From the NCBI GenBank assembly GCA_955652255.1, contig CATPAW010000101.1, forward strand, positions 1 through 10,078: DNA of 10,078 bases. The letters run 5' to 3'. The translations under genes were made by a program, and so were the position numbers. The notes under the pieces were generated by a model. That model was not told the DNA's origin. It did no database searches and saw only the letters and a list, made by a program, of their open reading frames with translations. This stretch comes from an uncultured Chthoniobacterales bacterium (GTDB taxonomy: Bacteria; Verrucomicrobiota; Verrucomicrobiia; Chthoniobacterales; UBA10450). Position 1 is the first letter of the stretch, and each line of letters starts with the position of its first letter. This document shows, piece by piece, positions 1 to 5,607 of the stretch.

Positions 1-1545
1 TCCGCCGAGCACGGCGTCGGCATCGCGCGCACCGAATACATGCGCGAGCAACTCGGCGATGAGCTGCTCGGCGTGATGCGCGAAATCAAACACGCCTTCG
101 ATCCGAAAAATATTTTTAACCCGGGGAAAATCTTCGATGACGGCCGGCACAAGATCGACAATCACTTGCGCGAGAATTTTGCGCGGCCGCTCGAGTTGCC
201 ATTCAAGCCGCGACTCGCGTTTGCCTTCAAGGATCGGTCGTTCATCGGCAATCTCGAGCAATGCAACGGCTGTGGCGGTTGCCGAAAAGACGCGCCGATC
301 ATGTGCCCGACGTTCATCGCGACCGGTGACGAGATCATGTCCACGCGCGGACGCGCCAACATCATTCGCGCCGCGCTCGAACGGCGCACGACCGGTCATG
401 ATCCGCTGCGTTCCGCCGAATTGGATGCAGCGCTGAGCAATTGCCTTTCCTGCAAAGGTTGCACGCCGGAATGCCCGTCAAACGTGAACCTCGCGTTGCT
501 CAAAGCGGAAATGCTCTACGCGCGGCATCAGCGCGATGGCTTGCCGTTGCGCGAGCGAATTTTCAGCTCCGTCGATTTGCTTGGCCACATTGGCTGCGCG
601 GCGCCGCGATTCGCAAATGCAATTGTCGATCTTCCGCTGTTGCGCGCGCTGATGGAAAAAGCGCTCGGCATTTCTGCGAAACGCTCGTTGCCCCATTACG
701 CGAGCGAACGATTCGATCGCTGGTTCGCGCGGCATTGTAGCGGCGGTCTGCGACCGCCGAACGGCGCTCATAGAGCGCCGCTACAGAAGAAAGTGATTCT
801 CTGGGACGACACATTTGTGCGCTATCACGAGCCGCAGATCGGGAAAGCGGCGGTGAAGGTGCTCGAAGCGCTCGGGTTTGAAGTTTCGCTTGTGAAAAAT
901 CGCGCGTGCTGCGGACGGCCGGCATTCAGCCAGGGAAATCTCGATGCGGCAGCGAAACTCGGAAAACATAATGTCGATCTTTTGAATTCGACAAATGCCA
1001 GTCCGGCTCGGACTGGCTCGACGCCAATCATTTTTCTCGAACCATCGTGCTGGTCGATGTTCGTGGACGATTACCGCGAACTAAAGATCGATCCGCCGCG
1101 GCGGACGGAGAAGGTCGCGGCGCGCTGTTTTTTATTCGAGAAATTCATCGACGATTTGCTCGATCGAGAACCAGACGCGCTGCAATTCAAAGATCGACAT
1201 GCCTCAGGCGGGCAAGATCGGCAGGTAAACATGGCGATTCATCCGCATTGCCACGCGAAGTCGCTGATGAATCCGGCCTTCATGGCGCGGCTGGTGGAGC
1301 GGTTGCCGGGACGGAAAGCGCAGGTGCTCGACACCGGTTGCTGCGGAATGGCGGGCGCTTTCGGCGCGCTCGCCGAGAAATACGACCTCTCAGTGCAAGT
1401 CGCTGCGCATTTGCTCGATAAGATCGACAAACAACATCCAGACGTCGTTGTCGCATCAGGCACAAGTTGCCGGCATCAAATTGCGGATCTTACGCATCGA
1501 CGACCGAAGCACATGGCGGAGGTGATCTCGGACGCGATAGGCTAA
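1..1545 (+). CDS. FAD-linked oxidase / 4Fe-4S / double-CCG oxidoreductase, C-terminal part (5' end outside window)
   Basis: The reading frame is open from base 1, so the gene starts upstream; 514 residues are visible (numbered here from base 1). Residues 3-7 (EHGVG) and about 33-45 (FDPKNIFNPGKIF) are the end of a GlcD/D-lactate-dehydrogenase-type FAD-linked oxidase C-terminal domain. Next come two [4Fe-4S] ferredoxin motifs, C88/C91/C94/C102 and C148/C151/C154/C158. Two CCG (heterodisulfide reductase/GlpC-type) domains follow: CC303-304 with EPSC (C350), then HPHCH (414-418), CC447-448 and TSC (C490). Fusions of this kind oxidise a 2-hydroxyacid such as D-lactate, D-2-hydroxyglutarate or glycolate, and pass electrons from FAD through Fe-S centres to a quinone or soluble carrier; the exact substrate cannot be read here. 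The gene converges on the ACIII operon and is not part of it. Oddities are repeat-like in-frame inserts at residues 246-262, 333-339 and about 397-410, all between conserved motifs. Confidence 0.9.
   Translation, partial: SAEHGVGIARTEYMREQLGDELLGVMREIKHAFDPKNIFNPGKIFDDGRHKIDNHLRENFARPLELPFKPRLAFAFKDRSFIGNLEQCNGCGGCRKDAPIMCPTFIATGDEIMSTRGRANIIRAALERRTTGHDPLRSAELDAALSNCLSCKGCTPECPSNVNLALLKAEMLYARHQRDGLPLRERIFSSVDLLGHIGCAAPRFANAIVDLPLLRALMEKALGISAKRSLPHYASERFDRWFARHCSGGLRPPNGAHRAPLQKKVILWDDTFVRYHEPQIGKAAVKVLEALGFEVSLVKNRACCGRPAFSQGNLDAAAKLGKHNVDLLNSTNASPARTGSTPIIFLEPSCWSMFVDDYRELKIDPPRRTEKVAARCFLFEKFIDDLLDREPDALQFKDRHASGGQDRQVNMAIHPHCHAKSLMNPAFMARLVERLPGRKAQVLDTGCCGMAGAFGALAEKYDLSVQVAAHLLDKIDKQHPDVVVASGTSCRHQIADLTHRRPKHMAEVISDAIG
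736..785. repeat. 50-bp palindromic repeat (REP/cruciform type) inside a coding sequence
   Basis: Outer 10-bp inverted repeats TGTAGCGGCG (736-745) and CGCCGCTACA (776-785) enclose two perfect 8-bp hairpins: CGGCGGTC/GACCGCCG (741-748/752-759, loop tgc) and CGGCGCTC/GAGCGCCG (762-769/773-780, loop ata). The outer TGTAG/CTACA stem plus the two hairpins folds as a three-way junction, typical of REP-like or MITE-like dispersed elements. It lies in frame in the Fe-S oxidoreductase gene and encodes the odd segment CSGGLRPPNGAHRAPLQ (visible residues 246-262), between the second Fe-S module and the first CCG domain. The structure is seen directly; that it is dispersed in the genome is inferred from its form. 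Confidence 0.85.
997..1017. repeat. Perfect 9-bp inverted repeat inside the oxidoreductase gene
   Basis: GCCAGTCCG (997-1005) and CGGACTGGC (1009-1017) are perfectly complementary around the loop gct. The segment encodes ASPARTG, a linker-like stretch just before the TPIIFLEPSC motif of the first CCG domain. It may be a second, shorter dispersed palindrome that entered the gene in frame. Without copies elsewhere this remains an inference. Confidence 0.6.
1190..1229. repeat. Possible third in-frame repeat insert in the oxidoreductase gene
   Basis: The segment begins with the decamer AAGATCGACA (1190-1199) and contains TGCC...GGCA (1200-1203/1211-1214) followed by another AAGATCG (1214-1220). 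It encodes a hydrophilic stretch, KDRHASGGQDRQV (visible residues about 397-409), directly before the second CCG domain (MAIHPHCH). Position between domains and non-family-like composition suggest an insert. The palindromic character is weaker than in the two upstream elements. Confidence 0.35.
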
Positions 1546-1690
1546 GGAAGACGTTTCTTCACCGTGGTCTGCTATGATCGACACTCAAGGTTTTTTGTGT
1601 TGACGCTGCGAGCCTAGCTAAAATTAAAGGCAGTAAGTCTATTCATATTAAGAGTTAAGCAGGCACCCGAAATATAGAACACGATTTGTG
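1546..1690. other. Convergent intergenic gap
   Basis: This 145-bp gap separates the stop codons of two converging genes and is visibly more AT-rich than its surroundings. I see no strong stem followed by a T-run. The best candidates are GAAGA/TCTTC at 1547-1560 (5 bp) and a loose ACAC...GTGT pair around 1580-1600 spanning a six-T run. Transcription from both sides must end here or run into the opposite gene, but no convincing intrinsic terminator is visible. Confidence 0.5.
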
Positions 1691-2464
1691 TCAAGAGGCG
1701 GGACTGGACTGCGGTTGCGGAGGTGCGCCGGGTTTTGGCGGCGCTGCACCCACGGGTGCACCGCCGGGAAGCTCAGCGTCCGCCGGAACTCCGAGCAGAT
1801 CCGGCTCAGTGAATGAACTTGGATGATTGGCCAGCTCTTTGCGCAACGCAGCAATTTGTTCACCCGTAACCGGGCTGGCATTGTTCCCCCACTCGCTTCG
1901 CTCGTAAGTGAGGACGTCGGCGATCCTTTGGTCGGTCAATGTTTTGTCCCAGGGCTGCATCACCGCGGTGCCAAATTTTTGGCCTTTGACGGTGACCGGG
2001 CCTTCCAAACCCTTGAGGACGATCATGCCCGGCCGGCGCGAGCCCCCGGTGGTAAACTCTGAGCCAGCCAGCGGAGGATATTGACCGGGCACGCCGAGAC
2101 CGTTGGCTTGATGACAAGTCTGACAGTTCGCTGCGAAAATCTTTTTGCCGCGGTCGTGCGGCGTTAGTTCGGCTTGCTGCTGCTCACCCTGGGCTCCACC
2201 AGCTTTTTTTGTTGGCGGCGGGCCGCCAAGCGGATCGAGTCCGTCGCCGCTGAAGTTTCCCGAGTAACGCCCGAGGTAGGCGCCGCCGAAAAATACGGCG
2301 AGCCCATAAACTGCAATCAGCCAAATCGAGAGCGGTTCGAGTCCGACACGTGGCTCACGTTTTTCGCGTTGGATGGCGGCGTGCACTTCCTGCACCTCTT
2401 CGGACTCGCCGTAATCCATCCCTTGCCGGACGCGTTGGTCGGGAGGCGAAGTTTGTTCGTTCAT
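1691..2464 (-). CDS. Membrane-anchored monoheme cytochrome c, CcoP-position subunit
   Basis: The protein has 257 residues. I start it at ATG 2464 rather than the ATG/GTG further upstream. This start has a strong AGGAGG at 2473-2468 and overlaps the stop of the CcoO-like gene as ATGA, whereas the longer reading frame would run 61 codons back into that gene. It has a charged N-terminus (1-42), one TM helix (about 44-65), a Gly/Pro/Gln-rich linker, then a cytochrome c domain with C114-x2-C117-H118 and a probable axial Met in VMQPW (M169). A Pro/Ala-rich tail runs from about 228 to 257. It sits where ccoP follows ccoO, but canonical CcoP has two CxxCH motifs and this has one. Its likely role is to pass electrons from ACIII or a soluble cytochrome c into the cbb3-like complex on the periplasmic side. 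It could also be a dedicated electron carrier of the ACIII complex. Confidence 0.85.
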   Translation of the reverse strand: MNEQTSPPDQRVRQGMDYGESEEVQEVHAAIQREKREPRVGLEPLSIWLIAVYGLAVFFGGAYLGRYSGNFSGDGLDPLGGPPPTKKAGGAQGEQQQAELTPHDRGKKIFAANCQTCHQANGLGVPGQYPPLAGSEFTTGGSRRPGMIVLKGLEGPVTVKGQKFGTAVMQPWDKTLTDQRIADVLTYERSEWGNNASPVTGEQIAALRKELANHPSSFTEPDLLGVPADAELPGGAPVGAAPPKPGAPPQPQSSPAS

Positions 2465-3429
2465 TGTCCTCCTTTCGCCGGCGAAGCTGCTGGTGATGGA
2501 GCGGCGACAGCAGGCGCACCCGGTGCGGCCGGAGCCGGTGACGCAGCTGGTGCGACGCCCTTCACCTCCTTTAAAGGGTGCGATTGATCGAGCGACATCA
2601 AATAGGCGACGAGACAGTTCGCGTCGTAAGTGGGAATAATTTCCCAACCAGCGGGCGGCGCGTCGGAGCCAGTGAGCTTCAGCGCGTCGGCGGAGCGCTC
2701 CCCGGCAATGCGGCGTTTCTCATAAAGAAAGCGATAGGCCGGCATGTTCGAATCGATTGAGATGCTGCGCGGCGAATAAAGATGTCGATGATGCCAGGCG
2801 GCGGAATAATCGTCCGGTTTTGTTTTGTCCGCCGGAGTAGCCACCGGCGCTGTCGCAACGCTGGGTGGAGGGGATGCGCCGGCCGGAGCGAGCGAAGCAG
2901 CAGGTTTCGCCGCCGGGGATGGCGCGGCAGCCGAAGAAGCAGTTTGATTCGCACTTCCCGCGAGCGGACCGGCTGGACTTGCGTTCGGCGCTCCGGCCGG
3001 GCTCGCTCCAGCCGGCGGAGCGTTTTCCTCTTCCGCCGGTGCGGCCTTGCCCATATTGGAAAGGTCCGGACCCATTCGCATCTTCCCAATCAGCACCGGC
3101 CGATCGAAAATGTAATCGCGCGGGGCGCTGCGGCGCTCGCCCCATTTCGGGCGCGGCGTCGGCCCCAGGTCACGCGTTCGATCGATGTCCGAAGCGGCGT
3201 AATCAGCGCGCAGTTGCCGGCTATGACAATAGACGCAACCATTGGCGGCAAAGACATGGCTGCCGCGCTCAGTCATTCCCGATTTCGGCGCCGGATAAAC
3301 ATCGGTGCCATCTTCATCCATTTGCGGATCGAGATGTCCGATTTGCAGATTCGGGATCACGGTCAATCCCACCCACGAAAAGGTGAACGTCCCGAAAATG
3401 CCGAGAACGAGAGGAATTAGTCCTTTCAT
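2461..3429 (-). CDS. ccoO: CcoO-like membrane cytochrome c with large Pro/Ala insert
   Basis: The protein has 322 residues, against roughly 200 for typical CcoO. It has an N-terminal TM anchor (about 4-26), a heme c site C65-x2-C68-H69 (NGCVYCHSRQLR), the CcoO block RPKWGERRSAPRDYIFDRP (93-111), GPDLSNMG (120-127), WHHRHLYSPRSI (212-223) and the axial-Met motif SNMPAYRFL (227-235, M229). Canonical CcoO has GPDL and W-H-x2-HL only about 12-15 residues apart. Here they are separated by a roughly 77-residue Ala/Pro/Ser-rich stretch (about 130-206). A second Pro/Ala tail covers about 292-322. The start overlaps the CcoN stop (ATGA) and there is no clear SD, so translation is probably coupled. The expected role is a periplasmic heme c relay to the subunit I heme b. 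It is clearly CcoO-related; the function of the insert is unknown. Confidence 0.88.
   Translation of the reverse strand: MKGLIPLVLGIFGTFTFSWVGLTVIPNLQIGHLDPQMDEDGTDVYPAPKSGMTERGSHVFAANGCVYCHSRQLRADYAASDIDRTRDLGPTPRPKWGERRSAPRDYIFDRPVLIGKMRMGPDLSNMGKAAPAEEENAPPAGASPAGAPNASPAGPLAGSANQTASSAAAPSPAAKPAASLAPAGASPPPSVATAPVATPADKTKPDDYSAAWHHRHLYSPRSISIDSNMPAYRFLYEKRRIAGERSADALKLTGSDAPPAGWEIIPTYDANCLVAYLMSLDQSHPLKEVKGVAPAASPAPAAPGAPAVAAPSPAASPAKGGQ
2468..2473 (-). promoter_or_regulatory. Shine-Dalgarno AGGAGG deciding the start of the monoheme cytochrome
   Basis: On the minus strand AGGAGG is followed by aca and the ATG at 2464-2462. It lies inside the last codons of the CcoO-like gene. This is the strongest ribosome binding site in the window and fixes the 257-residue start. 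Confidence 0.8.
2812..3042 (-). other. Region encoding Pro/Ala/Ser-rich low-complexity insert of the CcoO-like protein
   Basis: Residues about 130-206 of the CcoO-like cytochrome are almost entirely Ala, Pro, Ser and Gly with repeated SPAG/APAG-type units. They interrupt the folded heme domain between GPDLSNMG and the WHHRHL segment. The segment is predicted to be a disordered surface loop on the periplasmic face. The reading frame is intact across it. Confidence 0.75.
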
Positions 3430-4913
3430 ACGTGCGCTTCGGAACCCTCCGTTTCAACCGGATTCAAAAACGTCGGCACGCTCGAGGTGCGGCCCAAGCC
3501 GAAGAGCATGAGGCCAAAGTGAAAAGCGAAGACAAAATGGGAGACCGTCAGCAAAACTCCGGAAAGACTGCGCCCGCGCAGATAGGGAAGGATCGTTTGC
3601 GTGCTCTCACTGAAAGCAAGCGAGGGATTGTCCATGTTCGCGCCTTGCAGGAAACCACCGGCGAGGAGCATCAGTATCATGAGGCCGATGCCATAGACCG
3701 ACGCCCAAAAATGCAGTTTGATTAGCGACGCGTAACGCCACTCGCGGCCAACCAGTCGCGGCACGATGTAGTACATCGAACCGAAAATGACCATGGTGAA
3801 GAACGCGTAAAGACCGAGATGCGAATAAGCGATGCTCGCTTGCGTGAAGTTGACGTAGCGCGCGACGGAGCGGAGCGAGATGAGGACGCCGAGTGCGCTA
3901 AAGACCGTGTAGGAAATCGCGCCGAACACCGTGAAGCGGAGCGTCGGACTATAGCGCATGAGGGGGAAATACCCCTGCATCGTCATGTGATGATTAAGCC
4001 CGACCGTGGCAACCGGAATGATCGTGAGGATTGTCGCGGCAATGCTCGCCGTGATCATCCAGGCCGGAAACGGCCCATCGACCAGCCGTTGCATTCCCGT
4101 CCAGCTTGAAAAGAGCGCGTAGGTCCAGAAACCGATCGTGGCCAGATGATAACTGTAAACCGGCCGGCCGATTACTTTCGGAATCATATAATAAGCGGTG
4201 CCGAGTCCGATCGCGCCAAACCAGAGAAAAAGCAGATTGTTCGCGAACCACCAGCTCACGGCCGCTTGCATCACGCCTTGCACCGGCACGACGAAGAGCA
4301 TCAATTGCGCGGCCGCGTAGAGCCACGGGAACCAGAGAAACGCACCAAGCAAATACCATTGCGTGATATAAATCTGGTCGCCGCGTCGAAAACGAAACAT
4401 GAGCACGGCCCACGAAATGATGAGCGAGTAAGCGACAAAAAGGACGATCGCGGCGTAGGGCGGAAATTCCAGCCATTGGTAGCCGGTGCTGTCGCCCACG
4501 AGAATTCCGCCCACGCCAAGCAGCACGCCGAAGTTCCAGAACCCTGCGCCGGCAACGAGCAAAAGCGGATGGCGCAAAACCGTGCGGCACAATCTCGCCA
4601 TCAGCCAAATGGCAGTGCCCATCCCGGCCATCGATGCCCAGCCGTAAACCATCACGTTCATATGCGCCGGGCGGACGCGGCCCCAAGTCAGAAAACTCAC
4701 GTTCGAAAACCAATCGGGCGAATGCAGCTTAAATGAAACGAAACCGGCGAGCAGTGTGCCGAAGAGCAACCAGACGATCGCCGAAGTATAAAACATCAAG
4801 ACCGGCACGCGCGTCGAGGCGTCGATCAAAGCGCGCTCGATTTGCTCGACATTGCTCGTCGGGACGTCTGTGGGAACCGACGGTGCTTTCAGGGGAATCT
4901 CAGTGGCGTCCAT
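3426..4913 (-). CDS. ccoN: CcoN-like heme-copper oxidase subunit I lacking CuB and heme b3 ligands
   Basis: The protein has 495 residues and about 12 TM helices. cbb3-type features are RPAHMNVMVYGW (81-92), WW...YYMIPK (221-246), GRPVYSYHL (249-257), SHLG (364-367), and the YYIVPRLVGRE and LHFW blocks (381-391, 400-403). Low-spin heme b ligands are present: H84 in TM2 and H365. Compared with canonical cbb3 subunit I, WWYGHN reads WWFANN (N225 for the first CuB His). AGPHHLHY aligns without gaps to TGMQRLVD (Q275 and R276 for the other two CuB His). GHVH reads AYSH (Y363 for the b3 axial His). Codons for N225, Q275, R276, Y363 and H365 were read directly from the DNA. The protein should bind one low-spin heme b but no catalytic O2-reducing centre. 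The gene follows a 48-bp gap, lacks a clear SD, and its stop overlaps the CcoO-like start. The family call is secure; the loss of catalytic function is a strong inference. Confidence 0.9.
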   Translation of the reverse strand: MDATEIPLKAPSVPTDVPTSNVEQIERALIDASTRVPVLMFYTSAIVWLLFGTLLAGFVSFKLHSPDWFSNVSFLTWGRVRPAHMNVMVYGWASMAGMGTAIWLMARLCRTVLRHPLLLVAGAGFWNFGVLLGVGGILVGDSTGYQWLEFPPYAAIVLFVAYSLIISWAVLMFRFRRGDQIYITQWYLLGAFLWFPWLYAAAQLMLFVVPVQGVMQAAVSWWFANNLLFLWFGAIGLGTAYYMIPKVIGRPVYSYHLATIGFWTYALFSSWTGMQRLVDGPFPAWMITASIAATILTIIPVATVGLNHHMTMQGYFPLMRYSPTLRFTVFGAISYTVFSALGVLISLRSVARYVNFTQASIAYSHLGLYAFFTMVIFGSMYYIVPRLVGREWRYASLIKLHFWASVYGIGLMILMLLAGGFLQGANMDNPSLAFSESTQTILPYLRGRSLSGVLLTVSHFVFAFHFGLMLFGLGRTSSVPTFLNPVETEGSEAHV

Positions 4914-4924
4914 GTTGTGCTCGA

Positions 4925-4934
4925 AAGATCGACA
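4925..4934 (-). repeat. TGTCGATCTT decamer in the gap before ccoN
   Basis: AAGATCGACA on the plus strand reads TGTCGATCTT on the coding strand, 11 nt upstream of the CcoN start codon. It is one of eight copies in the window and one of three that are intergenic. It may be a dispersed repeat remnant or a regulatory site; the sequence does not decide. Confidence 0.4.
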
Positions 4935-4961
4935 TGTTCATCCGCAGCGAAATCAAAATGG

Positions 4962-5606
4962 TCATGGTGTTTTTGCCGGGGTCGGCGTCGGCGTACCCGG
5001 CGGGGGTTGCGCGGGGGTTGCTGATGGCGAGCCGGAAGGATTTGGCTTGGCAGGAGGCGGCGCAGGCGACGCCGCTGGTGGCCTAGCTCCGCCAGGTTGC
5101 GTGCCAGGCGGAGCGGGCGGTGGATTCACGGCTGCGGCCGGCTGACCGCGACTTTCCGAGTTTGGCCCTGCGACTGAAGTCGGTTTCGGGGTCCCGGTTG
5201 GTGTCGGTGAAGCAGATGGCGCTGCGGATGGCACGGGGGCGCCCGCGGGAGAGGCTGAAGCCTGCGCTTCGGGTGGGGCAATCGGACCAGCAGGCTCCGG
5301 CTTTTTCTTTGCCAAATCCGCAACCGTTAGTTCCATCGCCCGCGCGATTGGAATCCGCGCCACGCCTTTGTTCTTGTCGATCCAGCCGTAAGAGCCAAGC
5401 GCTTTCGCGTTTTCCTCGCGCGCCACTTTAAGTTTTTCTTCACGTGCTTTGGCGCGTTTTTGTTCGTAAGTGTCGCCGCGCGGCGCGGGGCCGATGACGG
5501 CGAGCACAATCACCCCGAACAGGACAAACAAAAGCACGATGCCTAGCCACGCGGAAAAGGGCGCGCGCGATTGCGCAAGTTGGCGAATTGATTCGGCGTC
5601 GGCCAT
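4962..5606 (-). CDS. Single-TM Pro-rich protein between ActF and CcoN
   Basis: The protein has 214 residues. It has a short polar N-terminus (1-17), one TM helix (about 18-40), a charged Lys/Glu/Ala-rich probable helix (about 46-70), a compact motif GSYGWIDKNKGVARIPI followed by ARAMELTVADL (71-98), then a long Pro/Ala/Ser/Thr-rich tail (about 102-214). The YGW-[IV]-D-x-x-x-GV-x-RIPI-x-RAMEL pattern recurs, as I recall, in small proteins next to ACIII and cytochrome oxidase genes of Verrucomicrobiota, Planctomycetota and Acidobacteriota. I know of no assigned function. There are no Cys, CxxCH or metal-ligand clusters, so it is unlikely to be redox-active. The ATG lies 1 nt after the ActF stop, so it is probably translationally coupled. 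It may be a small accessory or linker subunit between ACIII and the oxidase-like complex (inference). Confidence 0.8.
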   Translation of the reverse strand: MADAESIRQLAQSRAPFSAWLGIVLLFVLFGVIVLAVIGPAPRGDTYEQKRAKAREEKLKVAREENAKALGSYGWIDKNKGVARIPIARAMELTVADLAKKKPEPAGPIAPPEAQASASPAGAPVPSAAPSASPTPTGTPKPTSVAGPNSESRGQPAAAVNPPPAPPGTQPGGARPPAASPAPPPAKPNPSGSPSATPAQPPPGTPTPTPAKTP

Positions 5607-5607
5607 G

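Noticed and set aside
1547..1560. GAAGA/TCTTC hairpin as a terminator after the oxidoreductase gene
   Set aside because: The 5-bp AT-rich stem is too weak and is not followed by a T-run.
2465..2647. A 61-residue N-terminal extension of the monoheme cytochrome gene up to 2647
   Set aside because: It overlaps the CcoO-like gene in another frame, has no family-like sequence, and the internal ATG at 2464 has AGGAGG and an ATGA overlap.
2782..3420. A 212-residue open frame on the plus strand
   Set aside because: It is the Arg/Ser-rich antisense shadow of the CcoO-like gene, without recognisable domains or a ribosome binding site.
3426..4913. Loss of catalytic histidines as a sequencing error or frameshift in ccoN
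   Set aside because: The frame is intact throughout, flanking motifs align without gaps, and four separate codons are changed to specific residues; local errors would not give this.
3426..4913. Nitric oxide reductase or NO dismutase subunit
   Set aside because: These enzymes retain the high-spin heme histidine and most FeB ligands; here the high-spin axial ligand and all three metal histidines are replaced.
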